Counted from the stretch's first letter, positions 12,750 through 21,156 are shown. The stretch: DNA of 27,970 bases from a virus (IMGVR_UViG_3300009173_000061:1-27970); one strand, 5' to 3'. Notes: a model not told the origin generated them from the letters alone. A program made the numbers and translations.

Positions 12750-15170
12750 TTACCCGCACTTAGCATAGCCACACGATGTACAGGTTACGCACCCATCTTG
12801 ATAGATTAGGGAGATGGCGTCACAACTGTGACAAGCTCTGTCACTCGGAACTTCACCGTCCTGAATATAGGTCTTGAGAATGCGAGCAATACAGCGAGCA
12901 AAGCTGAACATGTCACTGTCTTTGTCCTTCTGTAGTTGCTCAACCATAAACCTAGCCCTCGCACCGTGCCTAAGACCCAACGAAATCATGCGAGTAAACG
13001 AAGAGTTGTTGGGGTTGTCAAACGCCTTGACCATATCCTTAATTGTAATTGTATCACCATTGAAACCAAATGTCAAGTCATATCTGTTGTTTTTTGTCTT
13101 AAAATGATGCTTAGTTAATACACCAGCAGTGTATTTCTTGGGAATCTCAATCATATTTGCTTCGCCACCCATGATTTCGTATGGTTTCCCTTCCATCAAG
13201 CCAACCAAGATTGTCCACTTCTCGCCGCCAATTGTGGTGTGGTGAATATCGCAGTCTAAAATCTCTGGTCGTTTTGGCGACTCATGTTGTGGAAAATCTG
13301 TAGTCTCATCTCGTTTTGCCAACAAGACGCCACTCCTACTTCCATCAACATAAACAGTAACACCTTTAAGACCTTGCCGCCAGCCCTCTAGATACAACTC
13401 GCCAACAACTTCAGGACTGGTCCCTTTTGGTAAATTAATAGTTGAACTGATTGCGTGATCAATATGCTGCTGAATCACTGATTGAATTTTAATTCTTTTT
13501 TGCCAGTCAATTTGGTCAGATTCTACAAAATACTTGGGAGGATTTTTTCTGCCCGTGGCTTCAAAGTATTCACGAACATTGTGGTGGTGGACCTCAAACT
13601 CTTTCCACCTGTCTCCAACATCATCCACAAAATCAGCCTCCACCTCGGATTCGCTATGGTCCAGTTTCCGTCGTCTAATATATGAATTACGAAACACTGG
13701 CTCAATCCCTGAACTGGTCTGAGACAAAATTGAAACACTGCCCGTAGGAGCATTGGTGAGAATAGAAATATTTCTTCGCCCATACTCCTGCAACAGAGTT
13801 AAAATATCAGCAGGTAATGTTTTAATGAATGCGTTGTCTTTCTCTTTCTCCCAGTCAAAGACCGGGAAAGCTCCACGCTCTCGACCCAGCACCACGCTCT
13901 CACGATAGGCTTCTTCTTTCAGGGTTTTATAAATTTTTTCAGTGACAACAATTGCCTCTTCGGAATCATACGGTAGTCGCATGAGAGCCAACACATCGGC
14001 TAGACCGTGTGTTCCCAAGCCTGTACGCCTTCCGTCTTCACAAGCCCTAAGAAGTTTTGACCACAATTCCATTTCGTCTTGCGTGTCCGACACCTCCATA
14101 ATATTCCGAAGCTTCTCTGTCTCCAACTCTACTAAATCATCTGACAGCCTCATGGACACCCGAACTACATCAGCAAACTTTTCAAAATCAAACTTTGCAT
14201 CCGAAGTGAACCCATTGTCAACGAAATTTTTAAGATTAATAGAAATCAACCTACAGCTATCATAAGCGGAGAGGGGGATCTCTGAACATGGGTTGGTACA
14301 AATAGTTTTAAATCCCACATCAGCATAACACTCTGAGGGAAGATACTTCTCAATATTTCCCCACATCAGTAAGCCCGGTTCGGCTGTGGTTGTGGCTGAT
14401 TCTACAATTGTATTCCACAACTCTTTAGCTGCGATATGCTTAGTTATAGTAGGTGTTTCGCTATCAACTGGATACTGCAAGGTGAACTCTTCGTCGTTCT
14501 CAACAGCCTCCATAAATTCGTCGCTTATCTTAATTGAAACATTCGCACCTGTAACTTTTGTCAGGTCTTGCTTCATAGTCACGAACTTCTCAATGTCGGG
14601 GTGGCGAACATCCATCGTGATCATGAGCGCACCTCGTCTTCCATTCTGTCCAATCATTCGACAGACATAAGAATAAAAGTCTGCAAAGCTCCATGCTCCC
14701 GTAGTCGTACCAGCAGAGTTATTTACTGTGGTTCCGTCCGGTCGCAGATTAGATATATCAAGACCAACGCCACACCTACGCTTAAATAAATTAGCAAGAT
14801 CCCTCCCTGCGTTAACGATGGAAGAGATGTTGTCTCTAGGTGACTCAACCACCACGCAGTTTGAAAGCGACACATTGACATGATCATTTCCTATTCCCAT
14901 CATGGGAGAACCCTGTGGGACAATATATTTAAAGTCCCTCAGATAATTATAAATCCGTTCCTCGCTGAGTTCGTGCCCAGCGTTAAACTTTTCTTCCATT
15001 CTGGCAAATTCCTTTGCCAGTCGGTGATGCATATCATCTGGTGTTTTTTCTAGGAATTCACCTTCTCTGTTCTTGAGAGCATACTTTGTCATCCAGACAT
15101 TTGTTGCCAACTCATCGCCTTTAAAATAATTTAAAGTTTCCTTCTTAACTTCCTCAGCATTAGCTGTCAT
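12750..15170 (-). CDS. nrdJ: class II (B12-dependent) ribonucleoside-diphosphate/triphosphate reductase
   Basis: The 806-residue product is a monomeric-family adenosylcobalamin-dependent RNR. The active site is complete: redox Cys105 (SNCVV), Asn293-Cys295-Glu297 in NPCSEI carrying the thiyl-radical Cys, and Cys306 in DSCRLISINL. The phosphate-binding NAPTGSVSILSQTSSGIEPVF follows. A C-terminal zinc-ribbon-like tail with CHSC, CVTCTSCG and CGYAKCG carries the reducing Cys pair. The start at 15170 is chosen over one 36 codons earlier because that extension lies over the helicase end and a GGTGAGG site lies just before ATG. It makes dNTPs independently of oxygen but needs B12 from host or environment. 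No NrdB-like subunit or intein is present. Confidence 0.94.
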   Translation of the reverse strand: MTANAEEVKKETLNYFKGDELATNVWMTKYALKNREGEFLEKTPDDMHHRLAKEFARMEEKFNAGHELSEERIYNYLRDFKYIVPQGSPMMGIGNDHVNVSLSNCVVVESPRDNISSIVNAGRDLANLFKRRCGVGLDISNLRPDGTTVNNSAGTTTGAWSFADFYSYVCRMIGQNGRRGALMITMDVRHPDIEKFVTMKQDLTKVTGANVSIKISDEFMEAVENDEEFTLQYPVDSETPTITKHIAAKELWNTIVESATTTAEPGLLMWGNIEKYLPSECYADVGFKTICTNPCSEIPLSAYDSCRLISINLKNFVDNGFTSDAKFDFEKFADVVRVSMRLSDDLVELETEKLRNIMEVSDTQDEMELWSKLLRACEDGRRTGLGTHGLADVLALMRLPYDSEEAIVVTEKIYKTLKEEAYRESVVLGRERGAFPVFDWEKEKDNAFIKTLPADILTLLQEYGRRNISILTNAPTGSVSILSQTSSGIEPVFRNSYIRRRKLDHSESEVEADFVDDVGDRWKEFEVHHHNVREYFEATGRKNPPKYFVESDQIDWQKRIKIQSVIQQHIDHAISSTINLPKGTSPEVVGELYLEGWRQGLKGVTVYVDGSRSGVLLAKRDETTDFPQHESPKRPEILDCDIHHTTIGGEKWTILVGLMEGKPYEIMGGEANMIEIPKKYTAGVLTKHHFKTKNNRYDLTFGFNGDTITIKDMVKAFDNPNNSSFTRMISLGLRHGARARFMVEQLQKDKDSDMFSFARCIARILKTYIQDGEVPSDRACHSCDAISLIYQDGCVTCTSCGYAKCG
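13048..13076 (-). promoter_or_regulatory. sigma70-like promoter inside the 3' part of nrdJ
   Basis: TTGACA (13076-13071), 17 bases, TACAAT (13053-13048) on the minus strand, within the RNR reading frame about 300 bases before its stop. It could support transcription of the small helical gene and those beyond. Confidence 0.5.
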
Positions 15171-16563
15171 TTTCCTCACCCTTCTTTTTTCTCTTGCTTC
15201 TAAAATCTTTATACTTTTCACGAAGCAGTGCTTGTTGTTTCTTCGCAGAGTTCTCGGTGATCTGTGCAATGGTTTCATCAGTCTTCGCCAAGACTTTCAT
15301 GTGTACATTTCTAGTGTCCATGAAAATTGGAAAGACAATACCATCTGGTCCATTACGATTTTTTGCAATGAAGATTCTTCCCTCGTTTGAGGTTTTATCT
15401 TCGATGGTGCGTGAAATTGTAAAAATAAAATCTGCTACAAAACATTTATTGAATGCCTCTGAAATTGATTCCATTGTAATCACCTCTGCATTAAGTCCAG
15501 AGCGATTAGTCTGTGAAGCTGTCCAAACGGGACAACAATACTTCTGAGACAACGCCCTTAGCTCTTCATAAATAGATTCCAACTCGTTTCTTTTTTCTTT
15601 TCTTTGATGAATTGGGCGCAATAAATCTCCGTAATCTACAATCACCACATCTGGTGTCATCCCTAATCTAATTAGTTTTTCCAAATGGTTTTCAATCGTT
15701 TGTGTTGTAGCAGTTTTCGTAGGATACTCCTTAACAATAAGCCTACCCTCTAGATCCTTTACCCTTTTATAAATCTCTTCCTTGCTATTCCACAAGTCGT
15801 TCAGTCCGATTCCTGTGATGCAACTGTCATATCTGGAGGCAACAACAGTGTCTCCCAACTCCAGCGTATAATGAATTACAGTCTTCCCTTCTTTGACTGC
15901 CTGTGCGCCAAGGTGAACCAAAGCCATTGACTTACCAACGCCCGTGGGTGCTATCACAACACCCAATTCTCCACTACCTAAGCCCCCATGCAGAAGAGAG
16001 TCCACCAGATTCCAACCAGTTGAAATTGGATTGCGAGATTTGATCTCAAACCGCCTCTCAAAATCTGCAAGATAATCGTAGCCACAATCATTATCACAGC
16101 CAAGCTTTAGAGCATTGTCAATCATCTTTCTAATTTCATCGTAAGATGAATTGTCATCTTTAAGGATGAGATCGGCTGACTCGATCAGAGCACCTTTTAG
16201 TTTCTGCTTCCGGCAAAAATTAAGAGACACGTCTTTAATATATTGAGCGCCGTCGATCTTACTTTCAGAAATAACCCTTGCAAAAAACTGCTTAATTTGT
16301 TGAGCTACAAGCTCATTACAATCTTCTAGTTCTGTCCGTAAGATTGTAACCATCGTGTCTTGTGATGGGTGTGACTCATACTTGTCTCGATAGTCAAACA
16401 CTTTCTCAACGAATAACTGAAGGTACTTCAACTCCAAAAACTCTACGTCCAGAACTTCTCGGATTTGATCTGAAAATGTTCTGTCTTGATAAATTAGAGC
16501 AGCAAATCCCTCTTGAAATTTGGTTCCGTATTTTGAAAAATCATTCTGTTCTCGCTCTGTCAT
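15160..16563 (-). CDS. dnaB: DnaB-like replicative helicase
   Basis: The 467-residue product has an N-terminal helical domain and a RecA-type motor. Its DnaB-style linker segment is RNPISTGWNLVDSLLHGGLGSGEL. Walker A APTGVGKS lies at residues 205-212. Walker B VVIVDYGDLL lies near 309-318, followed by a SQTNRSG block and an IAKNRNGPDG arginine-finger-like segment. It would unwind the fork 5' to 3' and should act with the Pol III alpha encoded here. No primase domain is attached and none is seen nearby. Its ATG directly follows the stop of the 5' nuclease gene (TAA-ATG), and its end overlaps nrdJ by 11 bases. Confidence 0.9.
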   Translation of the reverse strand: MTEREQNDFSKYGTKFQEGFAALIYQDRTFSDQIREVLDVEFLELKYLQLFVEKVFDYRDKYESHPSQDTMVTILRTELEDCNELVAQQIKQFFARVISESKIDGAQYIKDVSLNFCRKQKLKGALIESADLILKDDNSSYDEIRKMIDNALKLGCDNDCGYDYLADFERRFEIKSRNPISTGWNLVDSLLHGGLGSGELGVVIAPTGVGKSMALVHLGAQAVKEGKTVIHYTLELGDTVVASRYDSCITGIGLNDLWNSKEEIYKRVKDLEGRLIVKEYPTKTATTQTIENHLEKLIRLGMTPDVVIVDYGDLLRPIHQRKEKRNELESIYEELRALSQKYCCPVWTASQTNRSGLNAEVITMESISEAFNKCFVADFIFTISRTIEDKTSNEGRIFIAKNRNGPDGIVFPIFMDTRNVHMKVLAKTDETIAQITENSAKKQQALLREKYKDFRSKRKKKGEENDS

Positions 16564-17532
16564 TTAATATCCCACTGAAATGCGTTTAAAATTTTGAAAC
16601 AAATCATTCCAATTCCACTCACCGAAGCCGTCTTGAATCATCATCTTTCTAATCTCAGTCTTGTTGAAGGCTGGGTCAAAATTCTCTACCGCATAGCGAA
16701 CCTTACCCTTCCCCTGTACTGAGATGCTTGGTGAATACAATTGCATCATCTTATAGTTTAACTCAACTTTGTCATATTGTTCAACAATATTTTGATAAGC
16801 TTTAACTTTATTATCTTCACTCTCGCTCTCAGTGAGGCAGTGTTGATACACTTCATCAAGAGTATAAGAATGTTCCTCCGACAAGAATGGTAGCCGCTTA
16901 GCCACTGTGGGTAGACCAACGCCACTGACCCCGCCCAAATTATCGGATTTGTCACCTACGATTGCCCTAGCAAGAGCAAAGTTCAACGGGTGAATACCAA
17001 ACTTTTCTGTGATGGAAAGTTTATTCAAAATCTCTTTTTGGATTGGTCTGAATAAGATTGTTTCATCATCACACAACTGAATAAAATCTTTGTCGCTGGA
17101 AACTATAACCTTTTGCCAACCCTTGAGGTGAGAGAGCCGCACCATTTCAGCAATTATATCATCAGCCTCGACGCTCTCTAATACCATCTGTACAATCGGC
17201 ATAGCGTTAAGATACTCTGCCAGTCTGGTCTGTTGCCAAATTTTATTCTCTACTTCTTCATTCTCAGACAAGTTTCTTATCTGTCGATTAAGGCGAATTG
17301 GTTTGCGACCCTCTTTGTAACTCTTAACAAGAGTCTTCCTTTTTTGTGAGCCGCCTGCTCCATCCCAACACACAATAATCATGTCAGGTTTTGTTTCTCT
17401 AACCAGCTTTTGTAATATTTTTAAGAACCCCTTCATTCCTCCAATCGGCTGACCGTTGGTAGACAATGATGGGTCTACAATGTATGCCCTGAAATACATA
17501 TTTAATGCATCAATTATTACCGCTCTCTTCAT
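16564..17532 (-). CDS. 5'-3' exonuclease (Pol I 5' nuclease / T4 RNase H family)
   Basis: The 322-residue product carries the flap-nuclease acid set: D8 in IIDALN, D57 in CWDG, E122 and D124-D125 in EADD, D147 and D149 in SSDKDF, and D194 and D197 in GDKSDN. The helix-hairpin-helix-like GVSGVGLPTVAKRL follows. It would remove RNA primers and flaps from lagging-strand fragments. Together with the separate family A polymerase it provides the two halves of bacterial Pol I. The ATG at 17532 is preferred over an in-frame start ten codons earlier, because AGGAGGT lies seven bases before it. Confidence 0.9.
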   Translation of the reverse strand: MKRAVIIDALNMYFRAYIVDPSLSTNGQPIGGMKGFLKILQKLVRETKPDMIIVCWDGAGGSQKRKTLVKSYKEGRKPIRLNRQIRNLSENEEVENKIWQQTRLAEYLNAMPIVQMVLESVEADDIIAEMVRLSHLKGWQKVIVSSDKDFIQLCDDETILFRPIQKEILNKLSITEKFGIHPLNFALARAIVGDKSDNLGGVSGVGLPTVAKRLPFLSEEHSYTLDEVYQHCLTESESEDNKVKAYQNIVEQYDKVELNYKMMQLYSPSISVQGKGKVRYAVENFDPAFNKTEIRKMMIQDGFGEWNWNDLFQNFKRISVGY

Positions 17533-17543
17533 AACTATACCTC

Positions 17544-18278
17544 CTATGTGAGTACAAGACACCTTGGATTAAATTTATTATTCAACAAGCCGTGGTTCTC
17601 ATGTCTATATCCATATGGATTACACAGTACATTCGTGTCTCCCACGGTATAATCGCAAGATTCGTGTGTGTGTCCGTGCAACCACAAAGATGGCTTGCTA
17701 TCCAGAATAAGGTTGCTCATATCACAAACAAAAAACCTATTCAACTCTGAACCTTTAAATTTTGAATTAATGCTAAGGTCTGTTGGTAAGTGGTGTGTTA
17801 CAACCACGTCACCCTGCTGAACATTATCAGTAAAAAACTCTTGGGTCGTTTTGTTCTCGTCATACACCCAACGTTTGAACCCTTGGATGGCTCTAAAGTC
17901 TGTCATCTGACCTTCCCATGCCCAATTGCCGGGACCATCTGCGAACCACATTGTTGCACCAATGAATCTCTGACCGTCAATCTCTGCGACATTATTATTT
18001 AGCCAATGAAAGTTTTTATATCTCTTAGAGATTTTTTGTAATGCACGATTGACCACCCCTCGATTAGAACTATAATATTCGTGATTTCCTGCAACGTATA
18101 CAACGTTGGGAACCCTTGAACAAAGAATCTTTAAAACATCATGTAGTGTATCGACAGTTCCCAAGTCGCCTGCAACTACCAATACATCTGCGCCTTCTAC
18201 TGGAAGGTTCTTCGCAAAGTACCGACCTTTATCATCATGGAACTCGCAGTGAATGTCACTAATTAACTGGATCTTCAT
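17544..18278 (-). CDS. calcineurin-like metallophosphoesterase
   Basis: The 244-residue product has every metallophosphoesterase motif: D8-x-H10, GD with D38, GNHE at 64-67, THH around 161-163 and GHTH at 202-205. It therefore binds two metals and hydrolyses a phosphoester. The substrate is unknown. Phages use such enzymes on DNA ends (SbcD/gp46-like), cyclic nucleotides and protein phosphates, but it is too short for SbcD and has no partner ATPase here. Its start overlaps the dCMP deaminase end by 20 bases, and the 5' nuclease follows after 11 bases, so a nucleic-acid role is plausible. Confidence 0.9.
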   Translation of the reverse strand: MKIQLISDIHCEFHDDKGRYFAKNLPVEGADVLVVAGDLGTVDTLHDVLKILCSRVPNVVYVAGNHEYYSSNRGVVNRALQKISKRYKNFHWLNNNVAEIDGQRFIGATMWFADGPGNWAWEGQMTDFRAIQGFKRWVYDENKTTQEFFTDNVQQGDVVVTHHLPTDLSINSKFKGSELNRFFVCDMSNLILDSKPSLWLHGHTHESCDYTVGDTNVLCNPYGYRHENHGLLNNKFNPRCLVLT

Positions 18279-18711
18279 AACCTACCTCTATTTCCTCCGT
18301 AAATTTATATGAACCCCACTCGGCGGGTCCAACTGTATAGACTACTTTCTTAATACCAACAAACTTCATAACTTCGTGGCACATTGAACAAGGTTTGCTC
18401 ATCTTCCACTCGCCTAGCTTGTTTACTCTTGCAGTATAAATTACTGCCCCTTGTGTTGTAGATTTGTCGAGTCCAAGAATACATGCTGTCTCTGCATGTT
18501 GTGTTGCTCGACCCGGTTGATCTCTGAACCTCTGCCCGAAGGCAGTATGGTTATCACTATTGGCTGCAATATTTAGAATTGAGCCGCCCTTAACCAGAAC
18601 CGCCCCATGCCTAAATGTATCATGCCCAGATTGCTCTGCTGCCTTAGCCGCCATTCTCAATGCTCTTACTTCTTTACACACTGCTCCACCTAATAAAAAG
18701 CCTTCGTCCAT
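18259..18711 (-). CDS. deoxycytidylate deaminase-like protein
   Basis: The product has the zinc-dependent deaminase signature: HAE (residues 72-74 from ATG 18711) and PCSMC (107-111). His72, Cys108 and Cys111 would hold zinc and Glu74 would shuttle the proton. It probably converts dCMP to dUMP, joining dUTPase in feeding thymidylate synthesis. A cytidine-type substrate cannot be excluded. The start is uncertain. A GTG at 18762, just after the recA stop, would add 17 residues without a good ribosome site. The ATG at 18711 lies only about three bases after the expected start of a TTGACA-17-TATATT promoter, which would give a leaderless message. Confidence 0.85.
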   Translation of the reverse strand: MDEGFLLGGAVCKEVRALRMAAKAAEQSGHDTFRHGAVLVKGGSILNIAANSDNHTAFGQRFRDQPGRATQHAETACILGLDKSTTQGAVIYTARVNKLGEWKMSKPCSMCHEVMKFVGIKKVVYTVGPAEWGSYKFTEEIEVGYEDPVN

Positions 18712-18720
18712 GTTAGATAT

Positions 18721-18749
18721 AATATAACACGGGCGAAGGTTTTTGTCAA
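18721..18749 (-). promoter_or_regulatory. sigma70 promoter, extended -10, at the dCMP deaminase start
   Basis: TTGACA (18749-18744), 17 bases, TATATT (18726-18721), preceded by TGT. Transcription should start a few bases before the ATG at 18711. It overlaps the possible GTG-started extension of the same gene. Confidence 0.65.
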
Positions 18750-18764
18750 GGCATATTTTCACTT

Positions 18765-19901
18765 TTATGCTTCTTGAGGTTGTGACTCTTCTTCTCCATC
18801 CACATCATAAAAATTGGAGGCATCACCCTCACGTCGATCAAACTTTAAAATAATCTCATCGTCCATGATTTCTAGGATTCTATTTTTAAACTTTTCGCTT
18901 TCCAGCTTCTCATCCCAACCACTAGATTGAAACTTTTCGCTGGTGCCATCGGCATACTTGAGCGTATACCATGCACCGCTGTTCACCACATTGTCTGTGC
19001 CCTTCACAGCCTCAAGCCAACTTGCCTGATCTTGGATGCCGACTTCGCCGCCCCACAAAATCTTGAAAGCACATTGCCTACCTTGAGTCCCAAAGCGAGA
19101 CTTCTGAATCTTTACCTTTACTTCGGAGCCGATACGATAACCGTGTTCATCCACAATAAAAGAAGCCTTTGCCTTTCGTCCGGTCAGCCACACACGCAAG
19201 CTATAAGTATAGTGCATTGCCTTACCCCCCGGCGTGAAGTACGGAGTTGTCATGGCTTCCGCCACGTTGCTTGTAATGTTTGTCTTTAGCTGATTCAAAA
19301 CCAGTAAGGTGGCTTGAGCATTTGCAATCGGCTGCACCAGTTTCGCCATACCTTTAGAGAGGATTCGTGGCTTCACTGCCATTGAACTCAAAGGGTTATA
19401 GTCTCCCTCAATGTCGGTCCTACTTGGTGTCAAGGCTAGACTGTCCCACACAAACAACAGTCTATTGTCAGAACTAGCCAACAACTCTTCAATTGTTTCC
19501 AGCACAAACTCGACCGACTCTGCCTGTACATAAAGAACCTCTTCGACATTACACCCAGCCGCTTCAAGAAACGATGGATCAATTGCAGATTCAGCATCAA
19601 AATAAACCACATCAATACCCATTTTTTGAGCATTGGCTGCGGTCTGTGCCGCCATATAAGATTTACCTGTAGATTCCAAACCAGCAAATTCTGTCACCTT
19701 GCCAACTGGAACTCCACCTAACTTGCCTCGACAAATAATACTGTCTAGCCAGCGAGAGCCAGTCGGAATAAAATCCACTACCTCCGTGGGGCTTCCATTT
19801 GTCAAATCAAATGCAACATTTGACCCTGCTCGTTTGTTGATAAGCTTCCGCATATCAGCGACGGAAAGCTTTCCCGCCTTGTCATTGTTCTTTTTAGCCA
19901 C
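18765..19901 (-). CDS. uvsX: RecA/UvsX-type recombinase
   Basis: The 378-residue product has Walker A GLESTGKS (74-81), an ESAIDPSFLEAAG helix region, Walker B LLFVWDSL (about 147-154), and LVLNQLKTNI with the glutamine that senses ATP. The PGGKAMHYTYSLRVWL strand block follows, and an acidic C-terminal tail (EGDAS...EEESQPQ) ends the protein. It coats single-stranded DNA and pairs homologous strands for recombination-dependent replication and repair. The start is GTG at 19901 with AAGGGA eight bases upstream. The gap before it holds a duplicated hairpin element followed by a T-run. Confidence 0.92.
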   Translation of the reverse strand: MAKKNNDKAGKLSVADMRKLINKRAGSNVAFDLTNGSPTEVVDFIPTGSRWLDSIICRGKLGGVPVGKVTEFAGLESTGKSYMAAQTAANAQKMGIDVVYFDAESAIDPSFLEAAGCNVEEVLYVQAESVEFVLETIEELLASSDNRLLFVWDSLALTPSRTDIEGDYNPLSSMAVKPRILSKGMAKLVQPIANAQATLLVLNQLKTNITSNVAEAMTTPYFTPGGKAMHYTYSLRVWLTGRKAKASFIVDEHGYRIGSEVKVKIQKSRFGTQGRQCAFKILWGGEVGIQDQASWLEAVKGTDNVVNSGAWYTLKYADGTSEKFQSSGWDEKLESEKFKNRILEIMDDEIILKFDRREGDASNFYDVDGEEESQPQEA

Positions 19902-19944
19902 TGTATTTCCCTTATTATAAAATGTTTGATAACATTAAAAAAAT

Positions 19945-19978
19945 GAGACACCTGATAACCCTGTGCCTCCCTGTGGGA
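19945..19978 (-). repeat. duplicated intergenic hairpin element, copy 1 (before recA)
   Basis: A block shared exactly over 30 bases with 20257-20286 starts 12 bases after the stop of the 71-residue gene. On the minus strand TCCC-ACA-GGGA forms a small hairpin (19978-19968). GAGGCAC and GTGTCTC (19969-19963 and 19951-19945) then form a seven-pair stem with an 11-base loop and one G-U pair. ATTTTTTTAATG follows, so this copy also looks like a terminator or attenuator. Confidence 0.75.
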
Positions 19979-19989
19979 CTTACTAATCT

Positions 19990-20205
19990 CTACTTCGTTT
20001 GAACAAACTGATAGAGTTTTTCAGCCTCCACAAGAACGTCTTCTGTTGCATAGGGAGTGATTGGCTTACGGTGGTAAGCGCCATCATTCTCTGCAAGGAA
20101 ATGTTCATTGCTTTCTTGTCGCCCATTGCGACTCTCAAGGATTCCGATTGCCATTCCTAGCAAATCGGTGCGTAGTTCATACGCATTTCTACTGTCATTA
20201 CTCAT
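19990..20205 (-). CDS. small conserved-looking phage protein of unknown function
   Basis: The 71-residue product contains NAYELRTDLLGMAIGILESR and ends PYATEDVLVEAEKLYQFVQTK. A helix with an (N/P)-YE(L/I)R start followed by a PY-xxEDVLxEAxKLYxFV end is a pattern seen in small proteins next to replication genes in T4-like marine phages. No activity is known to me. GGAGG precedes the ATG. It sits between ssb and recA, with a copy of the same hairpin element after ssb and another after itself. Confidence 0.75.
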   Translation of the reverse strand: MSNDSRNAYELRTDLLGMAIGILESRNGRQESNEHFLAENDGAYHRKPITPYATEDVLVEAEKLYQFVQTK

Positions 20206-20252
20206 AATATACCCTCCAAGGTTGTGTGTGTGTTGAGTAACACGTTAAAGTT

Positions 20253-20286
20253 GAGGCACCTGATAACCCTGTGCCTCCCTGTGGGA
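20253..20286 (-). repeat. duplicated intergenic hairpin element, copy 2 (after ssb)
   Basis: This is the second copy, 308 bases from the first, starting 13 bases after the ssb stop. The minus-strand stem GAGGCAC/GTGCCTC (20277-20271 and 20259-20253) is perfect over seven pairs with the same 11-base loop AGGGTTATCAG. TCCC-ACA-GGGA precedes it. There is only a weak T-run after this copy (AACTTTAACG), so simple termination is less likely here. Confidence 0.75.
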
Positions 20287-20298
20287 TTGCTCTAACTT

Positions 20299-21051
20299 CT
20301 AACCGAGCAAGTCATTAAACGCATCTTCAACCGTATTAGAAGTATTACTAGAACTGTTATACTTCGTGGTTTCAGAAGAGGATTCCTCAGCCGATTCGTC
20401 ATCCGACGCAAGGTACTCATCCAGCATGGTTTGTACATCCTGTGGAGTCTTGCGATCAAACAACCCGTCGATCTCAGGGATTGCCTCAAGCATTTCAGCA
20501 CACTGCTCATCCGTCAATTCAGGACACACCGAAGTGGTCTTTCGTGACGGGGTGAGTCGTGTCTGTGGAAACGACGCTCCCGCTGGCTTACCATAAACCA
20601 TCGTAAGGTCAGTGCCCTCGGACGGATCAGTAATATCACCGTACTCAGGATTGAGAACAAGGTTAAGAAGCTGCTCATACACAGTCTTACCGTATCCCCA
20701 AATTCGCACACCTTTGCTCTCTTCACCACGCACAATTACGGGCGAGAAGAAACGCTGACGAGCGCCAAGATTCTTAGCCATCTTGACACTATCATCGGTG
20801 CCCTCACTCCAAAGCTGACGAATGAAATCGTCCAATGGATCAGCCTCACCAAAGTTTCGTTTTGGACTCAAAAACCCAGCGTTCTTGCCAAGGTTATAAT
20901 GGAACCAAAACTCCTTGAAAGGATCTCCATCTGCTGTTGGAACAATACGAATCGTCTGTTCCCCATCTGACGGACGCCAGAACTTAGAGTCCTTGCCTCC
21001 GCTGCTTAGCTTATTAAGCTTACTTCTCATCTTTTTTAGATCAATACCCAT
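20299..21051 (-). CDS. ssb: single-stranded DNA-binding protein (T4 gp32-like)
   Basis: The 250-residue product has a basic N-terminus and then an OB-fold-type core. The core has FWRPSDGEQTIRIVP, a HYNLGKNAGFLSPKRNFGEADPL block, VIVRGEESKGVRIWGYGKTVYEQLL, and a YGDITDPSEGTDL segment. It ends in a Ser-rich linker and an acidic tail, VEDAFNDLLG. This is the layout of phage gp32-type SSBs, where the acidic tail recruits partners. It protects single strands and should work with RecA, helicase and polymerase encoded here. A GGAG site is present. The 76-base leader holds two inverted repeats that could serve autoregulation. Confidence 0.88.
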   Translation of the reverse strand: MGIDLKKMRSKLNKLSSGGKDSKFWRPSDGEQTIRIVPTADGDPFKEFWFHYNLGKNAGFLSPKRNFGEADPLDDFIRQLWSEGTDDSVKMAKNLGARQRFFSPVIVRGEESKGVRIWGYGKTVYEQLLNLVLNPEYGDITDPSEGTDLTMVYGKPAGASFPQTRLTPSRKTTSVCPELTDEQCAEMLEAIPEIDGLFDRKTPQDVQTMLDEYLASDDESAEESSSETTKYNSSSNTSNTVEDAFNDLLG

Positions 21052-21073
21052 TTTTACTTTCTCCTATTTAAGC

Positions 21074-21116
21074 GGGTTAATTACCCTTGAGTATATTCGG
21101 CAAATATTCCGAATAT
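21074..21116 (-). promoter_or_regulatory. two inverted repeats in the ssb leader
   Basis: On the minus strand ATATTCGG and CCGAATAT (21116-21109 and 21100-21093) form an eight-pair stem with an eight-base loop. GGGT and ACCC (21086-21074) form a second short stem with a five-base loop. They fill most of the leader between the candidate promoter and the GGAG site. They could be an autogenous operator for the SSB, as known for T4 gene 32, or a processing signal. Confidence 0.5.
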
Positions 21117-21126
21117 CTGTTTTACT

Positions 21127-21156
21127 ACTATACCACAGTAGCGGTGGTTTTGTTAA
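21127..21156 (-). promoter_or_regulatory. candidate ssb promoter
   Basis: TTAACA (21156-21151), 18 bases, TATAGT (21132-21127) on the minus strand. It overlaps the end of the 94-residue gene. Transcription starting near 21120 would give a leader of about 70 bases carrying both inverted repeats. Confidence 0.45.

Noticed and set aside
15171-15278. N-terminal extension of the RNR to 15278
   Set aside because: The added 36 residues are Arg/Lys-rich, lie wholly over the helicase end and have no ribosome site, whereas ATG 15170 does.
19914-19919. TATAAT just before the recA start
   Set aside because: The only available -35 position is a T-run, and the start would fall within a few bases of the GTG, inside the ribosome site.
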